A DNA stretch of 64,000 nucleotides from an uncultured Eubacteriales bacterium (GCA_934457115.1 CAKSHI010000008.1:5298-69297); one strand, 5' to 3'. Positions 24,951 to 32,508 are shown, numbered from the stretch's first letter. Notes: generated by a model not told the origin, from the letters alone. Program-made: numbers and translations.

Positions 24951-25649
24951 TTAGACATCACCATGTTTCTCAAATTGTTTTCTTAGAGAAAGTAAGGCTT
25001 TTTTTTCTATTCGCGAGACATATGACCTTGAGATATTCATTTTTTTTGCGACTTCTCTTTGCGTGAGTGGTTTTACTCCGCATAATCCATAGCGAAGTTT
25101 GATTATTTCACGTTCTCGTTTTGAAAGAGCATTGAGCATATATGTATTTAGTTTTTCAGACTTGAATTTTACATCAAGTTGATCGATTATAGAGTCCTCT
25201 TCGGCCATTGTGTCCATTAATGTAAGGGCATTGCCGTCTTTATCGGTTTCGATAGGCTCGTTCATGGAGACATCTTGCAAACTTTTTTTGCTGTTTCTAA
25301 AATACATTAAAACTTCGTTCTCTATGCATCTTGCGGCATAGCTTGAAAGCCTTGTTCCTTTATCGGGCTTGAAGGTATTGATAGCCTTTATAAGACCTAT
25401 AGTACCTATTGAAACTAAGTCATCTTGGTCGCTGGTACTTGCGTAGTATTTTTTTATTACGTGAGCGACAAGCCTTAAGTTGTGCTCTATAAGTTTGTTT
25501 TTTGCCTCTTGGTCGCCGTTTTGAAGAAGCTCTAGGTACTCTCTTTCTTTTTTTGCGGAAAGTGGTTTTGGAAAAGTGCCGGAACCGCTTACGTGCAAAA
25601 TAAGAAAAAGTAAGTTATTTAAAATAGAACTAAAAATTCCGGAAAACAT
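24951..25649 (-). CDS. sigK: RNA polymerase sporulation sigma factor SigK (pro-form, uninterrupted)
   Basis: 232 residues. SigK directs late mother-cell transcription of coat and cortex genes. The first 30 or so residues are a hydrophobic pro-sequence (NNLLFLILHV), followed by FPKPLS, as in pro-SigK, which the SpoIVFB protease cleaves. Region 2 shows IEHNLRLVAHV, DLVSIGTIGLIKAI and SSYAARCIENE. Region 4 shows LSKREREIIKLRYG and REVAKKMNISRSYVSRIEK. The gene is one continuous frame, with no skin prophage of the kind that splits it in B. subtilis and C. difficile. Repeat copy F begins only 16 bases upstream of the ATG, so its promoter must lie within or beyond that element. Confidence 0.96.
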   Translation of the reverse strand: MFSGIFSSILNNLLFLILHVSGSGTFPKPLSAKKEREYLELLQNGDQEAKNKLIEHNLRLVAHVIKKYYASTSDQDDLVSIGTIGLIKAINTFKPDKGTRLSSYAARCIENEVLMYFRNSKKSLQDVSMNEPIETDKDGNALTLMDTMAEEDSIIDQLDVKFKSEKLNTYMLNALSKREREIIKLRYGLCGVKPLTQREVAKKMNISRSYVSRIEKKALLSLRKQFEKHGDV

Positions 25650-25665
25650 ATATTTTCCCCCTTAA

Positions 25666-25850
25666 ATTATAATCAAAGTGCAGATGTGCCATGCCTCTTA
25701 AAGCGTCGGGCTCCATCCAAGATTTCAGTGAGGACATATAATCTCTCACTGAAATCCTAAAGAGCTAACATTCCCTTTGCACTGCTTGTAATCTGTCGCA
25801 TGTTCTGCTCTTTGCGGGTTAAGCAGAACTTCTCTTGATTTAAATTAAAA
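25666..25850 (+). repeat. Intergenic structured repeat, copy F (full length)
   Basis: 185 bp between the divergent sigK and PAP2 genes. The second hairpin is perfect, with GATTTCAGTGAG pairing with CTCACTGAAATC around GACATATAAT. The third is GTTCTGCT / AGCAGAAC, a paired change relative to the CTCTGC/GCAGAG of other copies. AGTGCA and TGCACT can pair over the first two hairpins. The ends are ATTATAATCAAAG and TTGATTTAAATTAAA, as in copies C and E. Confidence 0.8.
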
Positions 25851-25874
25851 AAACAAAAGAAAGGATATATACAA

Positions 25875-26444
25875 ATGGAAAGTTTTCAAGATATAGAATT
25901 TGATATTTTATTTTATTTGCAGTCGCTACATAACCCAATATTGGATAAAATAATGGTGAACATAACATCACTTGGAAATTTAGGTGCGATATGGTTTATA
26001 ATTTCAATTGTTTTGATGATAATAAAAAAGTATAGACGTTATGGAGTATTGCTTTTTGTGACCTTGGCTCTTACCGGGTTCTTGGGAAGCTTTGTGATAA
26101 AGCCTTTAGTCGCACGCGCAAGACCATGTGATGTTTTTATGGATGTGGATACTTTAATTAAGCATCCGGGTGGATTTTCCTTTCCGTCGGGCCACACATA
26201 TCTTTCATTTGCGGCGGCGACTGTCATTTATTTTATGAATAAAAAATTAGGTGTTTTAGCTTTCATACTTGCAGCTGCAATAGGTTTTTCTAGGATGTAT
26301 TTGTTTGTTCATTTTCCAAGCGATGTCGCAGTGGGAGCTTTGCTTGGAGTAGTGGTGGCTTTATTTAATATATCTATTTATAAGGCCTTTCAAAATAAAG
26401 GAAAACACATCCACAAAAAGAGAGCTCGCAGGTTGAAACGATAG
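25875..26444 (+). CDS. PAP2-family membrane phosphatase
   Basis: 189 residues, about five or six membrane segments. The three PAP2 motifs are intact: KPLVARARP, PSGHT, and SRMYLFVHFPSDV, the last two carrying the catalytic histidines. Members dephosphorylate undecaprenyl pyrophosphate or phosphatidic/phosphatidylglycerol phosphates at the outer membrane face. The substrate is not decidable. The tail is very basic (HIHKKRARRLKR). The ATG follows AAAGGATATATACAA. Repeat copy F lies immediately upstream. Confidence 0.92.
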   Translation: MESFQDIEFDILFYLQSLHNPILDKIMVNITSLGNLGAIWFIISIVLMIIKKYRRYGVLLFVTLALTGFLGSFVIKPLVARARPCDVFMDVDTLIKHPGGFSFPSGHTYLSFAAATVIYFMNKKLGVLAFILAAAIGFSRMYLFVHFPSDVAVGALLGVVVALFNISIYKAFQNKGKHIHKKRARRLKR

Positions 26445-26453
26445 GGTTTTAGC

Positions 26454-26747
26454 TTATCTAAAGAAGTTTTTAAAGACATTACGGCATTTTCTTTTCTGCA
26501 TTCTGCAGCAAACATTGTGGCAAACTAATATTGTATCTTCACCAACAACCTCTATCTCATCCCATCTTATGATTATATCTTCTTCACGTCCAAATAGACC
26601 CAAACACTTTGGTCTGCCATATATTATAACAGCAACTAATTTTGCGCACTTCATATCAACCTCGACATCACATACGCAGCCGAGTCGTGTGCCGGTTTTT
26701 ATGTCTATTACTTCTTTATGCCGCAATTCTACTATTCTACAACCCAA
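26454..26747 (-). CDS. YlmC/YmxH-family sporulation protein (PRC-barrel)
   Basis: 97 residues from TTG behind AAAAGGGGAATAAAC. The PRC-barrel-like core MGCRIVELRHKEVIDIKTG, RLGCVCDVEVD, ... IIIRWDEIEVVGEDTILV is characteristic of YlmC/YmxH proteins, which are linked to sporulation in clostridia and bacilli. A cysteine-rich basic tail (CHNVCCRMQKRKC) extends past the barrel and could bind metal. It is convergent with the PAP2 gene, with 9 bases between. The molecular role is unknown. Confidence 0.85.
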   Translation of the reverse strand: MGCRIVELRHKEVIDIKTGTRLGCVCDVEVDMKCAKLVAVIIYGRPKCLGLFGREEDIIIRWDEIEVVGEDTILVCHNVCCRMQKRKCRNVFKNFFR

Positions 26748-26881
26748 GTTTATTCCCCTTTTCTTATTAATGTTAATACCAAAATCAAAAGATTTTTAAA
26801 TTGCATATATTATAACTTTATGCTTAAAGATTTGATTTAATTATTATTTTATAAAAATAATCTCCTTGGAGGCCCAATATA

Positions 26882-29251
26882 ATGAAGCAAAATGCTGTAA
26901 ATACTAAAAATATAAAGAGAATAAATCCTGATATCGATTGTGGGCTTTCTTCTACTCAAGTAGATCAAAGAAAAGAGATGGGCCTATCTAATATTGATAC
27001 GGGGTTAAAAACCAAGTCAATTAAAAGGATAGTTAGAGATAACCTATTTACTCTTTTTAATTTGCTTAATTTTGCTTTAGCGTTAGCCGTTTTTATTGTA
27101 GGCTCATATAAGAATTTAATTTTTATGGGAGTCGTAATTTGTAATACTGTTATAAGTACCTATCAAGAGATTAGAGCGAAAATAACAGTTGATAAACTTT
27201 CTATTATTTCATCTATTAAGGTAAAGGTATTAAGAGATAATGAAATACATGAAATTCATCCAAGTGAGATTGTGTTAGATGATATTTTGTGTTTAGAGCC
27301 CGGGAATCAAATTGTGGCAGACTGCATTTTAATGCAGGGTGAACTTGACGTGAATGAGGCCCTTTTGACAGGGGAATCCGACCTTATAAATAAAAAGACC
27401 GGCGACAGCCTATTTTCGGGGAGTTTTGTAGTAAGCGGGAAATGCAAGGCAAAGGTTGAGCATATAGGCGACGATAATTATGCAAATAAAATATCAAATC
27501 AAGCAAAGTATGTAAAGAAAATCAACTCTGAGATTATGACAACGATAAATAAGATTATAAAGACAGTTTCGATATTGATAATACCAATAGGAGCATTATT
27601 ATTTTGGAATCAACTTTCTATTTCTGCCGGCAATTATAATAATGCAGTCGTAAATACTGTCGCGGCATTGATTGGCATGATACCCGAAGGTTTGGTTTTG
27701 CTTACAAGTACGGTGCTTGCAGTAGGAATTATAAGGCTTTCAAGGCATAAGGTCCTAGTGCAGGAGCTTTATTGCATAGAGACTTTAGCAAGAGTGGATA
27801 CATTGTGTCTTGATAAAACGGGGACACTTACGGATTCAAATATGGAGGTTTCCAACATAATACCACTAAAGGACGGCATAGGTGATGATATTGATAAGGC
27901 CTTAAATGCACTAAGCGGTAATTTGACAGATAATAATTCTACGTTTAATGCAATTAAAAGGGCATATGACCGTGAATCAAACTATAAGCTTATTAAAACA
28001 GTGCCGTTTTCTTCAGATAAAAAGTGGTCGGGTGCGTCATTTGAGGAAAAAGGAAGTTATATTATTGGTGCACCTGAAATGGTATTAAAAAATTCCTTGG
28101 AAGATAAAAGTGGTATAGAAAGTGAAATTAAAAAATATATAGATCAAAATAGAGTATTGATACTTGTGCATTCAAGCGAAGTTTTTTGTGAAAGTAATGA
28201 ACTTCCCAATAGTCTTGAAGCGATGGCACTTATTTTAATTAATGATACAATAAGGCCAAGCGCAAAGAAGACTTTGGAATATTTTGAAGACCAAGGCGTT
28301 GATATTAAAATTATTTCAGGGGATAACGTAAAGACTGTTTCCAATATTGCGAAAAGTGTTGGCATGAAAAATTATGATAAATATATAGATGCGTCTACAT
28401 TAAAGACTGATGAGGACATTAAAAATGCTGTCGATGAATATACGATTTTTGGCAGGGTTTCTCCTATGCAAAAGAAGGAAATAGTTTTAGCCCTTAAGGA
28501 GAGAGGCAAGACCGTTGCTATGACAGGCGATGGGGTGAATGATGTGTTGGCGCTAAAGGAGGCGGACTGCAGTGTTGCAGTCGCTTCGGGTAGCGAGGCG
28601 GCAAGAAGTGTCTCTCAATTGGTGCTTCTCGACTCCAACTTTGATTCTATGCCAAGGGTTGTGGCGGAAGGACGAAGGTCTATAAATAATATACAGCGTT
28701 CAGCCTCGTTGTTTCTTGTAAAGACAATATATTCAACTTTACTTGCAGTTATCTTTCTTTTCATAAAAATGCATTATCCTTTTATGCCAATACAAATGAC
28801 GCTTACAAGTATGTTTACTATAGGTATTCCGTCGTTTATTTTGGCTCTTGAGCCCAATAAGGAAAGAATTAAAGGGAATTTCCTTTTGAATATTATAAGT
28901 AAAGCGTTTCCGGGGGCACTTACGGTTGTATTTAATATAATATTAATAGTTATATTAAGTAATGTGTTTTCGCTTTCATATCAAAACTCTTCTACCTTAT
29001 CAGTAATACTTACGGGATATACGGGACTAATGCTTCTTTATAAAATTTCAATACCATTTGATAATATAAGGAAAATATTATTTATATCTATGGCACTGGG
29101 ATTTACAATATGTATTTTTACGCTAAAGGGATTTTTCTCATTGTCGAGTCTTACAATGGAGCTTGGTTTATATCTTGCTTTTCTCATTTTGGCGGCGACA
29201 GTTTTCTTTATGTTAATGCTTAAATTGTTTGGTAAAAGGTTAAAAGACTAA
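26882..29251 (+). CDS. Cation-transporting P-type ATPase (CtpE-like)
   Basis: 789 residues. TGES (163-166) is the actuator motif, D311 in CLDKTGTLTD is the phosphorylated Asp, and GDGVNDVLALKEAD is the hinge motif. About eight to ten membrane segments are present. The M4 motif reads IPEGLVLLTS, as in the CtpE-like group thought to move calcium, rather than the CPC of heavy-metal pumps. There is no N-terminal metal-binding domain. The ATG has the ribosome site TTGGAGG. It stands alone and ends at a strong terminator. The ion is inferred only from the M4 pattern. Confidence 0.88.
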   Translation: MKQNAVNTKNIKRINPDIDCGLSSTQVDQRKEMGLSNIDTGLKTKSIKRIVRDNLFTLFNLLNFALALAVFIVGSYKNLIFMGVVICNTVISTYQEIRAKITVDKLSIISSIKVKVLRDNEIHEIHPSEIVLDDILCLEPGNQIVADCILMQGELDVNEALLTGESDLINKKTGDSLFSGSFVVSGKCKAKVEHIGDDNYANKISNQAKYVKKINSEIMTTINKIIKTVSILIIPIGALLFWNQLSISAGNYNNAVVNTVAALIGMIPEGLVLLTSTVLAVGIIRLSRHKVLVQELYCIETLARVDTLCLDKTGTLTDSNMEVSNIIPLKDGIGDDIDKALNALSGNLTDNNSTFNAIKRAYDRESNYKLIKTVPFSSDKKWSGASFEEKGSYIIGAPEMVLKNSLEDKSGIESEIKKYIDQNRVLILVHSSEVFCESNELPNSLEAMALILINDTIRPSAKKTLEYFEDQGVDIKIISGDNVKTVSNIAKSVGMKNYDKYIDASTLKTDEDIKNAVDEYTIFGRVSPMQKKEIVLALKERGKTVAMTGDGVNDVLALKEADCSVAVASGSEAARSVSQLVLLDSNFDSMPRVVAEGRRSINNIQRSASLFLVKTIYSTLLAVIFLFIKMHYPFMPIQMTLTSMFTIGIPSFILALEPNKERIKGNFLLNIISKAFPGALTVVFNIILIVILSNVFSLSYQNSSTLSVILTGYTGLMLLYKISIPFDNIRKILFISMALGFTICIFTLKGFFSLSSLTMELGLYLAFLILAATVFFMLMLKLFGKRLKD

Positions 29252-29255
29252 ATAA

Positions 29256-29290
29256 AAAGTCTATCGAGGGTATTCGATAGACTTTTATTA
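29256..29290 (+). terminator. Terminator of the P-type ATPase gene
   Basis: AAAAGTCTATCGA pairs with TTCGATAGACTTTT around a short GGGTA-centred loop, ending in a T tract. Confidence 0.8.
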
Positions 29291-29326
29291 TGCATTTAGG
29301 CTAGGTTTTTGTAAAGTGTAAACCAA

Positions 29327-29353
29327 ACACCCATCCGTCAAACGGGTGGGTGT
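29327..29353. terminator. Hairpin downstream of spoIIID, probable terminator
   Basis: ACACCCATCCG pairs with CGGGTGGGTGT around TCAAA with one mismatch. It lies about 84 bases beyond the spoIIID stop on the minus strand, where it is followed by TTTGGTTT. The T tract is weak. Confidence 0.45.
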
Positions 29354-29436
29354 AATTTTAGAGTTCAAATTTTTAGATTAAGTATAGTTTTGAGTTGTTT
29401 GTATGATACAACCCGTTTTTTCATGGTTATTTAAAC

Positions 29437-29742
29437 TTATGTATCACTTTTACTATTCGGATCATGCAAGGACTTTGATGAAAGATTTTCCTCTTTTTTA
29501 TGGAGATATTTATCTCTTGTCGCCATACCTCCTCTAATATGCCTTTGTGCTTTGTTGATTTCAAGTACGGTCTTAACTTCCTTGTAAAGTTTAGGGTCGA
29601 CGTATTTTAGTCTTTCCGAAACATCTTTATGTACAGTGCTTTTGCTAACACCAAATTTTTTGGCGGCTTTTCTAACCGTTGCCTTGCTTTTTATTATATA
29701 TTCTCCAAGCTCTACAGCTCTTTCTTCAACTATACCTTTCAC
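29437..29742 (-). CDS. spoIIID: Sporulation transcription factor SpoIIID (intact copy)
   Basis: 101 residues from a GTG with AGGAGGG 7 bases upstream. SpoIIID is a mother-cell DNA-binding regulator that adjusts SigE and SigK regulon expression. The helix-turn-helix is ATVRKAAKKFGVSKSTVHKD, and the C-terminal DNA-contacting part includes AQRHIRGGMATRDKY. It is slightly longer than the roughly 80-93 residues usual for the family because of a polar tail. Its first 115 bases and promoter are duplicated identically 1,364 bases to the right. A SigE-type promoter precedes it. Confidence 0.96.
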   Translation of the reverse strand: MKGIVEERAVELGEYIIKSKATVRKAAKKFGVSKSTVHKDVSERLKYVDPKLYKEVKTVLEINKAQRHIRGGMATRDKYLHKKEENLSSKSLHDPNSKSDT

Positions 29743-29848
29743 ATATAAGCCCTCCTAATTTAGGTGATAGGCTATTTATATGTAAAGTATAGGTTAAATA
29801 TGATTATTATTGATTTTCTTCTGTGGTCTTTATCAGTGCAATTTCATA
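29628..29848. repeat. Left member of a 221-bp direct duplication
   Basis: It matches 30992-31212 at a constant offset of 1,364 bases. It covers the first 115 bases of spoIIID, its promoter, and the last 40 or so bases of the gene whose full copy ends at 31168. I count five mismatches, all in the stretch 29807-29835 corresponding to the end of that gene. The spoIIID and promoter part is identical. Confidence 0.9.
29774..29803 (-). promoter_or_regulatory. SigE-type promoter of spoIIID
   Basis: On the minus strand, TCATATT (29803-29797) as -35 and CATATAAAT (29782-29774) as -10 are separated by 14 bp. Both agree well with the SigE consensus (KMATATT, 13-15 bp, CATACAHT). It lies about 32 bases upstream of the GTG. 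spoIIID is a SigE-dependent gene in Bacillus. Confidence 0.65.
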
Positions 29849-29944
29849 ATTGTTTACGACTTTACCGCCTTGTCTATAAAGCAATAATATTTTGTTGCCA
29901 CACAATATGTATATCGCTGTCATATTTCTAAGTTTTCCATCCAT
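29807..29944 (-). pseudogene. Chimeric ORF: NUDIX N-terminal fragment joined to the tail of the 446-residue gene
   Basis: A 45-codon frame behind CGAGGATAATACT. Residues 1-32 look like the start of a NUDIX hydrolase (LRNMTAIYIL, then NKILLLYRQGG) but stop before the NUDIX box. Residues 33-45 (YEIALIKTTEENQ) match the last residues of the gene at 31168-32508 (YEIALLKTIEENQP). The switch falls exactly at base 29848, the edge of the 221-bp duplication. It begins 14 bases beyond the end of the PPase-like gene, so it was the third gene of the inserted operon. It cannot be an active NUDIX enzyme. Confidence 0.75.
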
Positions 29945-29958
29945 AGTATTATCCTCGT

Positions 29959-30282
29959 TTACATTCTTATTTCTGACTTAAAATACTGTTCCTGAAAATG
30001 CACTTGCTTTTCAATTTCTTCTACAGTAAAGCTTACATTTTCCGGTGCAACGACCCATTTTTCCTCAATGTCATCAAATCTGTGTATAATAGCAATGACA
30101 ACTCCAGAGAATTCTTCTACCGGTTCATCTATCCCTAAAATATATGCATCTTGTTCCTCTCCGTCTGGAGCCATAACACCTTCTATATATCCATAATTTA
30201 TAGGATAATACATATCCTTATGTTCTGGGTGATAACTTCCCATTGGTCTATCAACTTTTACAATCACTTTATTTCCAATCAT
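29959..30282 (-). CDS. Short inorganic-pyrophosphatase-like protein
   Basis: 107 residues, ATG behind GAAGGAGCAAATAG. It resembles the short family-I pyrophosphatase-like proteins of clostridia: YYPINYGYIEGVMAPDGEEQDAYILG contains the aligned Tyr, Glu and Asp region of soluble pyrophosphatases, followed by VVAPENVSFT. The protein is about 60% of the length of standard bacterial family-I enzymes, and not all active-site acids can be identified, so activity is uncertain. It lies in the inserted segment between the kinase remnant and the NUDIX fragment, as one small operon. Confidence 0.75.
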   Translation of the reverse strand: MIGNKVIVKVDRPMGSYHPEHKDMYYPINYGYIEGVMAPDGEEQDAYILGIDEPVEEFSGVVIAIIHRFDDIEEKWVVAPENVSFTVEEIEKQVHFQEQYFKSEIRM

Positions 30283-30333
30283 CTATTTGCTCCTTCGTCC
30301 TTTAGAAATCTAATCATTTCAGTAGTTCTGAAA

Positions 30334-30837
30334 CTAATACTCTCTTTCCATTTCTTTCAGAAATTCATTCGCTTCATCCCGATTCCTAAAAATAATAATT
30401 TTCTTATAAGAATATTTATTCAACAATTCCATTACCTGAGGTCTACTCTGCAAATTATAATTCTTTATAAACTCAATAAACTCTGCGTCTTCTTCATCCT
30501 CAGCTTCCACTCACGGCATATCCGTCCGTTCTTTTCCTCTACGTTCCTTTATTCCTTCAATGCAAACCTCCAATGGATAATCCAGAAAAACAACCGTATC
30601 ACATTCTTTCAACCGCAACTCTATTGTCGAACCATAATTGCCATCAATTATCCACTCACTCTTTTTAATGGTATCTGAAAGTCGTTCACGGAATACCTCT
30701 TTATCTACGGTAGTTCTATCCGCATTCCAATACATCATATCCAAATGAAAAAGTGGTATGCCGGTAATACTATGTAATTCTCTAGAAAATGTACTTTTAC
30801 CACTTCCCGGACAACCAATCACCATGATTCTTTTCAT
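30334..30837 (-). pseudogene. P-loop (adenylate-kinase-like, topology-modulation/FlaR-type) kinase interrupted by TGA
   Basis: The N-terminal 108 residues show Walker A GCPGSGKST, LDMMYWNADRT, WIIDGNYGST and VFLDYPLEVC. The frame hits TGA at 30511-30513 right after RTDMP. Without that stop the same frame continues to TAG at 30334-30336 for 59 more residues (VEAEDEEDAEFIEFIKNY ... IIIFRNRDEANEFL), which matches the usual C-terminal half of the family. Relatives have tryptophan at this point (TDMPW), so a single TGG-to-TGA change explains the break. The total would be 167 codons, the normal length. It is probably a recent pseudogene. Confidence 0.8.
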
Positions 30838-30891
30838 GAAAATCTCAGCCTTTCTACGAATTCCTTAAATGTGCTTAATCATGATTATACC

Positions 30892-30923
30892 AAAAACACT
30901 CCCAGATTTCCACCTGAGAGTGC
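30892..30923 (-). terminator. Terminator at the right edge of the cargo segment
   Basis: On the minus strand, CACTCTCAG pairs with CTGGGAGTG around a short loop, followed by TTTTT (complement of 30892-30896). It lies between the truncated spoIIID copy and the kinase remnant, so it would stop transcription from the duplicated promoter before the cargo genes. It probably ended a gene that was left behind when the segment moved. Confidence 0.7.
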
Positions 30924-30974
30924 TTCTACATTACCCCTATTCAATCACCCAAACAACCTTACCATTCCACCGCT

Positions 30975-31106
30975 CTATATTGTCACAACCATATGTACAG
31001 TGCTTTTGCTAACACCAAATTTTTTGGCGGCTTTTCTAACCGTTGCCTTGCTTTTTATTATATATTCTCCAAGCTCTACAGCTCTTTCTTCAACTATACC
31101 TTTCAC
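30975..31106 (-). pseudogene. 5' fragment of spoIIID (43 codons) in the right duplication arm
   Basis: The first 38 codons, the GTG start and the ribosome-binding site are identical to spoIIID at 29742. After KSTVH the frame passes into unrelated sequence (MVVTI) and ends at TAG 30975-30977. The fragment carries most of the helix-turn-helix but lacks HKD and the entire C-terminal DNA-contacting part. The promoter is also duplicated, so it could be expressed in the mother cell. Confidence 0.85.
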
Positions 31107-31212
31107 ATATAAGCCCTCCTAATTTAGGTGATAGGCTATTTATATGTAAAGTATAGGTTAAATATGATTATGGTTGATTTTCTTCTATGGTTTTTAGCAG
31201 TGCAATTTCATA
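30992..31212. repeat. Right member of the 221-bp direct duplication
   Basis: This is the partner of 29628-29848. Its right end lies within the last 45 bases of the gene at 31168-32508, which is intact here, and its left end cuts spoIIID after codon 38. This arm therefore keeps the original gene-promoter junction, while the left arm keeps the intact spoIIID. Confidence 0.9.
31138..31167 (-). promoter_or_regulatory. Duplicated SigE-type promoter before the spoIIID fragment
   Basis: It is identical to the promoter at 29774-29803 (same -35, 14-bp spacer and -10). The -35 element abuts the TAA of the 446-residue gene at 31168. Confidence 0.6.
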
Positions 31213-32508
31213 GGGAAATAGTTTTTCGCCGTTGTAATGTTCGCAAACATTGTTTCTCAATTCGTCTTCACTTAGAGGGGATACTGTTCTGTCCATTGTT
31301 TCCGCATCAGTCATATCCTCATTACCTTTTACCCCGACAAGGTGGGAACCTTTGAGTATTTCGTATAGAGAGTGATCTTCTTCGGGGAGTATCCAAGCCA
31401 TTAGAGCTTCACGAAATTTGAGTGCTGAGTCTAAATCTCGGCTTACAACCTGATTAAAGGAATAAAGCATTCTCGATGTAGTGCATGAAATTCCGGCTAC
31501 TAAACGGAATCCGTTATCTATCATACCTTGGGCATTATTATTTTTAGATGGCACGATTTTTCGTGACATCTTTCCACTTATAATTGGGGACTTTTGGTCA
31601 TTAAACTGAGGGTCCATTTGATACTTTCTTTCGCGGGCGCTTAACTTCAATCCGCTACCTAATTTATCTTGATAAAATTGCTCCCTTGTAAATTGAATAT
31701 CTTTGTCTTCAATAGGGCTTGTAATTAGGTAATCTCTATTATAGTCTATAGATTCATCACAAGAGTTTGCCAATATGGTTTTAGAGTCAAATGGGTCTGA
31801 GAGAAGATTTTTTATTTGATTAGAGTAAAAATAACTTTTTCTTAGATCCCAATTAGAAACCTTTCGGAGTTTTTCATTATAGAACCGTGCCTTTTTGGCG
31901 TTGTTTGCAGCTATGAGATTTTTAAGGCTTACTGTATTAGCAGATTGATCCGGCGGTAGGTTTCTTGTATTATAAAAAGATGCATTAAAAAAGGCAGTCA
32001 TTCTTTCTCGAAGATTTGCAGGTGCATTAAAATCAGTGGCATAATTTGGGTCATTTATATTCGGCATATAGGCTGAAAATAGCGAATTAACTGCGCTACC
32101 TACATTACTGCCGATTTGACCGGAACTATATGGGTGGTGATTACATGTAAATGCATCTAAAAGGAATTGTAGTCTTCTTTTACTATTGTCTTCTATGTAG
32201 TTGTACCTTGGCGAGTATGCATTATAAAGAGTATCTCTTAATGCCCTTAATGCGATAGTTGCAATTTCGTATGATTCCTTTTTGTTGTATAAATATTTAC
32301 CTAAATTAAGTTCGTACGTTTCTTGGGCATCTTTAAAATAGTTTTGTTTTAGAATTGCGTTTTTCATTTCTTTGCTGGTAGAATATGGGGTTTTATTAGG
32401 CCAATTAACTTTTTGATTGCCGTTAGTAATCGATTTATTGTTATAAATATTGGAAAAAGCCGATTTTTGAGTTACTTCCGGCTTTGATTTATCAGCATAC
32501 ATATACAT
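31168..32508 (-). CDS. Unrecognised 446-residue protein between spoVS and spoIIID
   Basis: I do not recognise a family with confidence. The protein is hydrophilic, has no signal peptide or membrane segment, and is rich in Asn, Ser, Tyr and Lys. The N-terminal 70 residues look disordered. The C-terminal third is the most patterned: ALMAWILPEEDHSLYEILKGSH (about residues 368-389; two His and an Asp), then VGVKGNEDMTDAETM and SPLSEDELRNNV. That spacing suggests a folded, perhaps catalytic, domain. Behind AGGAG the second ATG (32502) has better spacing than the first (32508). It lies downstream of spoVS on the same strand, so sporulation expression is possible but unproven. Confidence 0.6.
   Translation of the reverse strand: MYMYADKSKPEVTQKSAFSNIYNNKSITNGNQKVNWPNKTPYSTSKEMKNAILKQNYFKDAQETYELNLGKYLYNKKESYEIATIALRALRDTLYNAYSPRYNYIEDNSKRRLQFLLDAFTCNHHPYSSGQIGSNVGSAVNSLFSAYMPNINDPNYATDFNAPANLRERMTAFFNASFYNTRNLPPDQSANTVSLKNLIAANNAKKARFYNEKLRKVSNWDLRKSYFYSNQIKNLLSDPFDSKTILANSCDESIDYNRDYLITSPIEDKDIQFTREQFYQDKLGSGLKLSARERKYQMDPQFNDQKSPIISGKMSRKIVPSKNNNAQGMIDNGFRLVAGISCTTSRMLYSFNQVVSRDLDSALKFREALMAWILPEEDHSLYEILKGSHLVGVKGNEDMTDAETMDRTVSPLSEDELRNNVCEHYNGEKLFPYEIALLKTIEENQP

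Noticed and set aside
24951..25649. skin-type prophage interruption of sigK
   Set aside because: sigK is one continuous frame with all sigma regions, and no recombinase gene is nearby.
30151..30678. Plus-strand frame of 175 codons over the cargo genes
   Set aside because: It lies antisense to the kinase remnant and pyrophosphatase-like gene, has low-complexity Phe/Ile-rich translation and no ribosome site.
30334..30837. UGA decoded as tryptophan
   Set aside because: TGA ends several intact genes here (for example yqfC, yqzL and the YitT gene), so a genome-wide code change is not supported. A point mutation is simpler.
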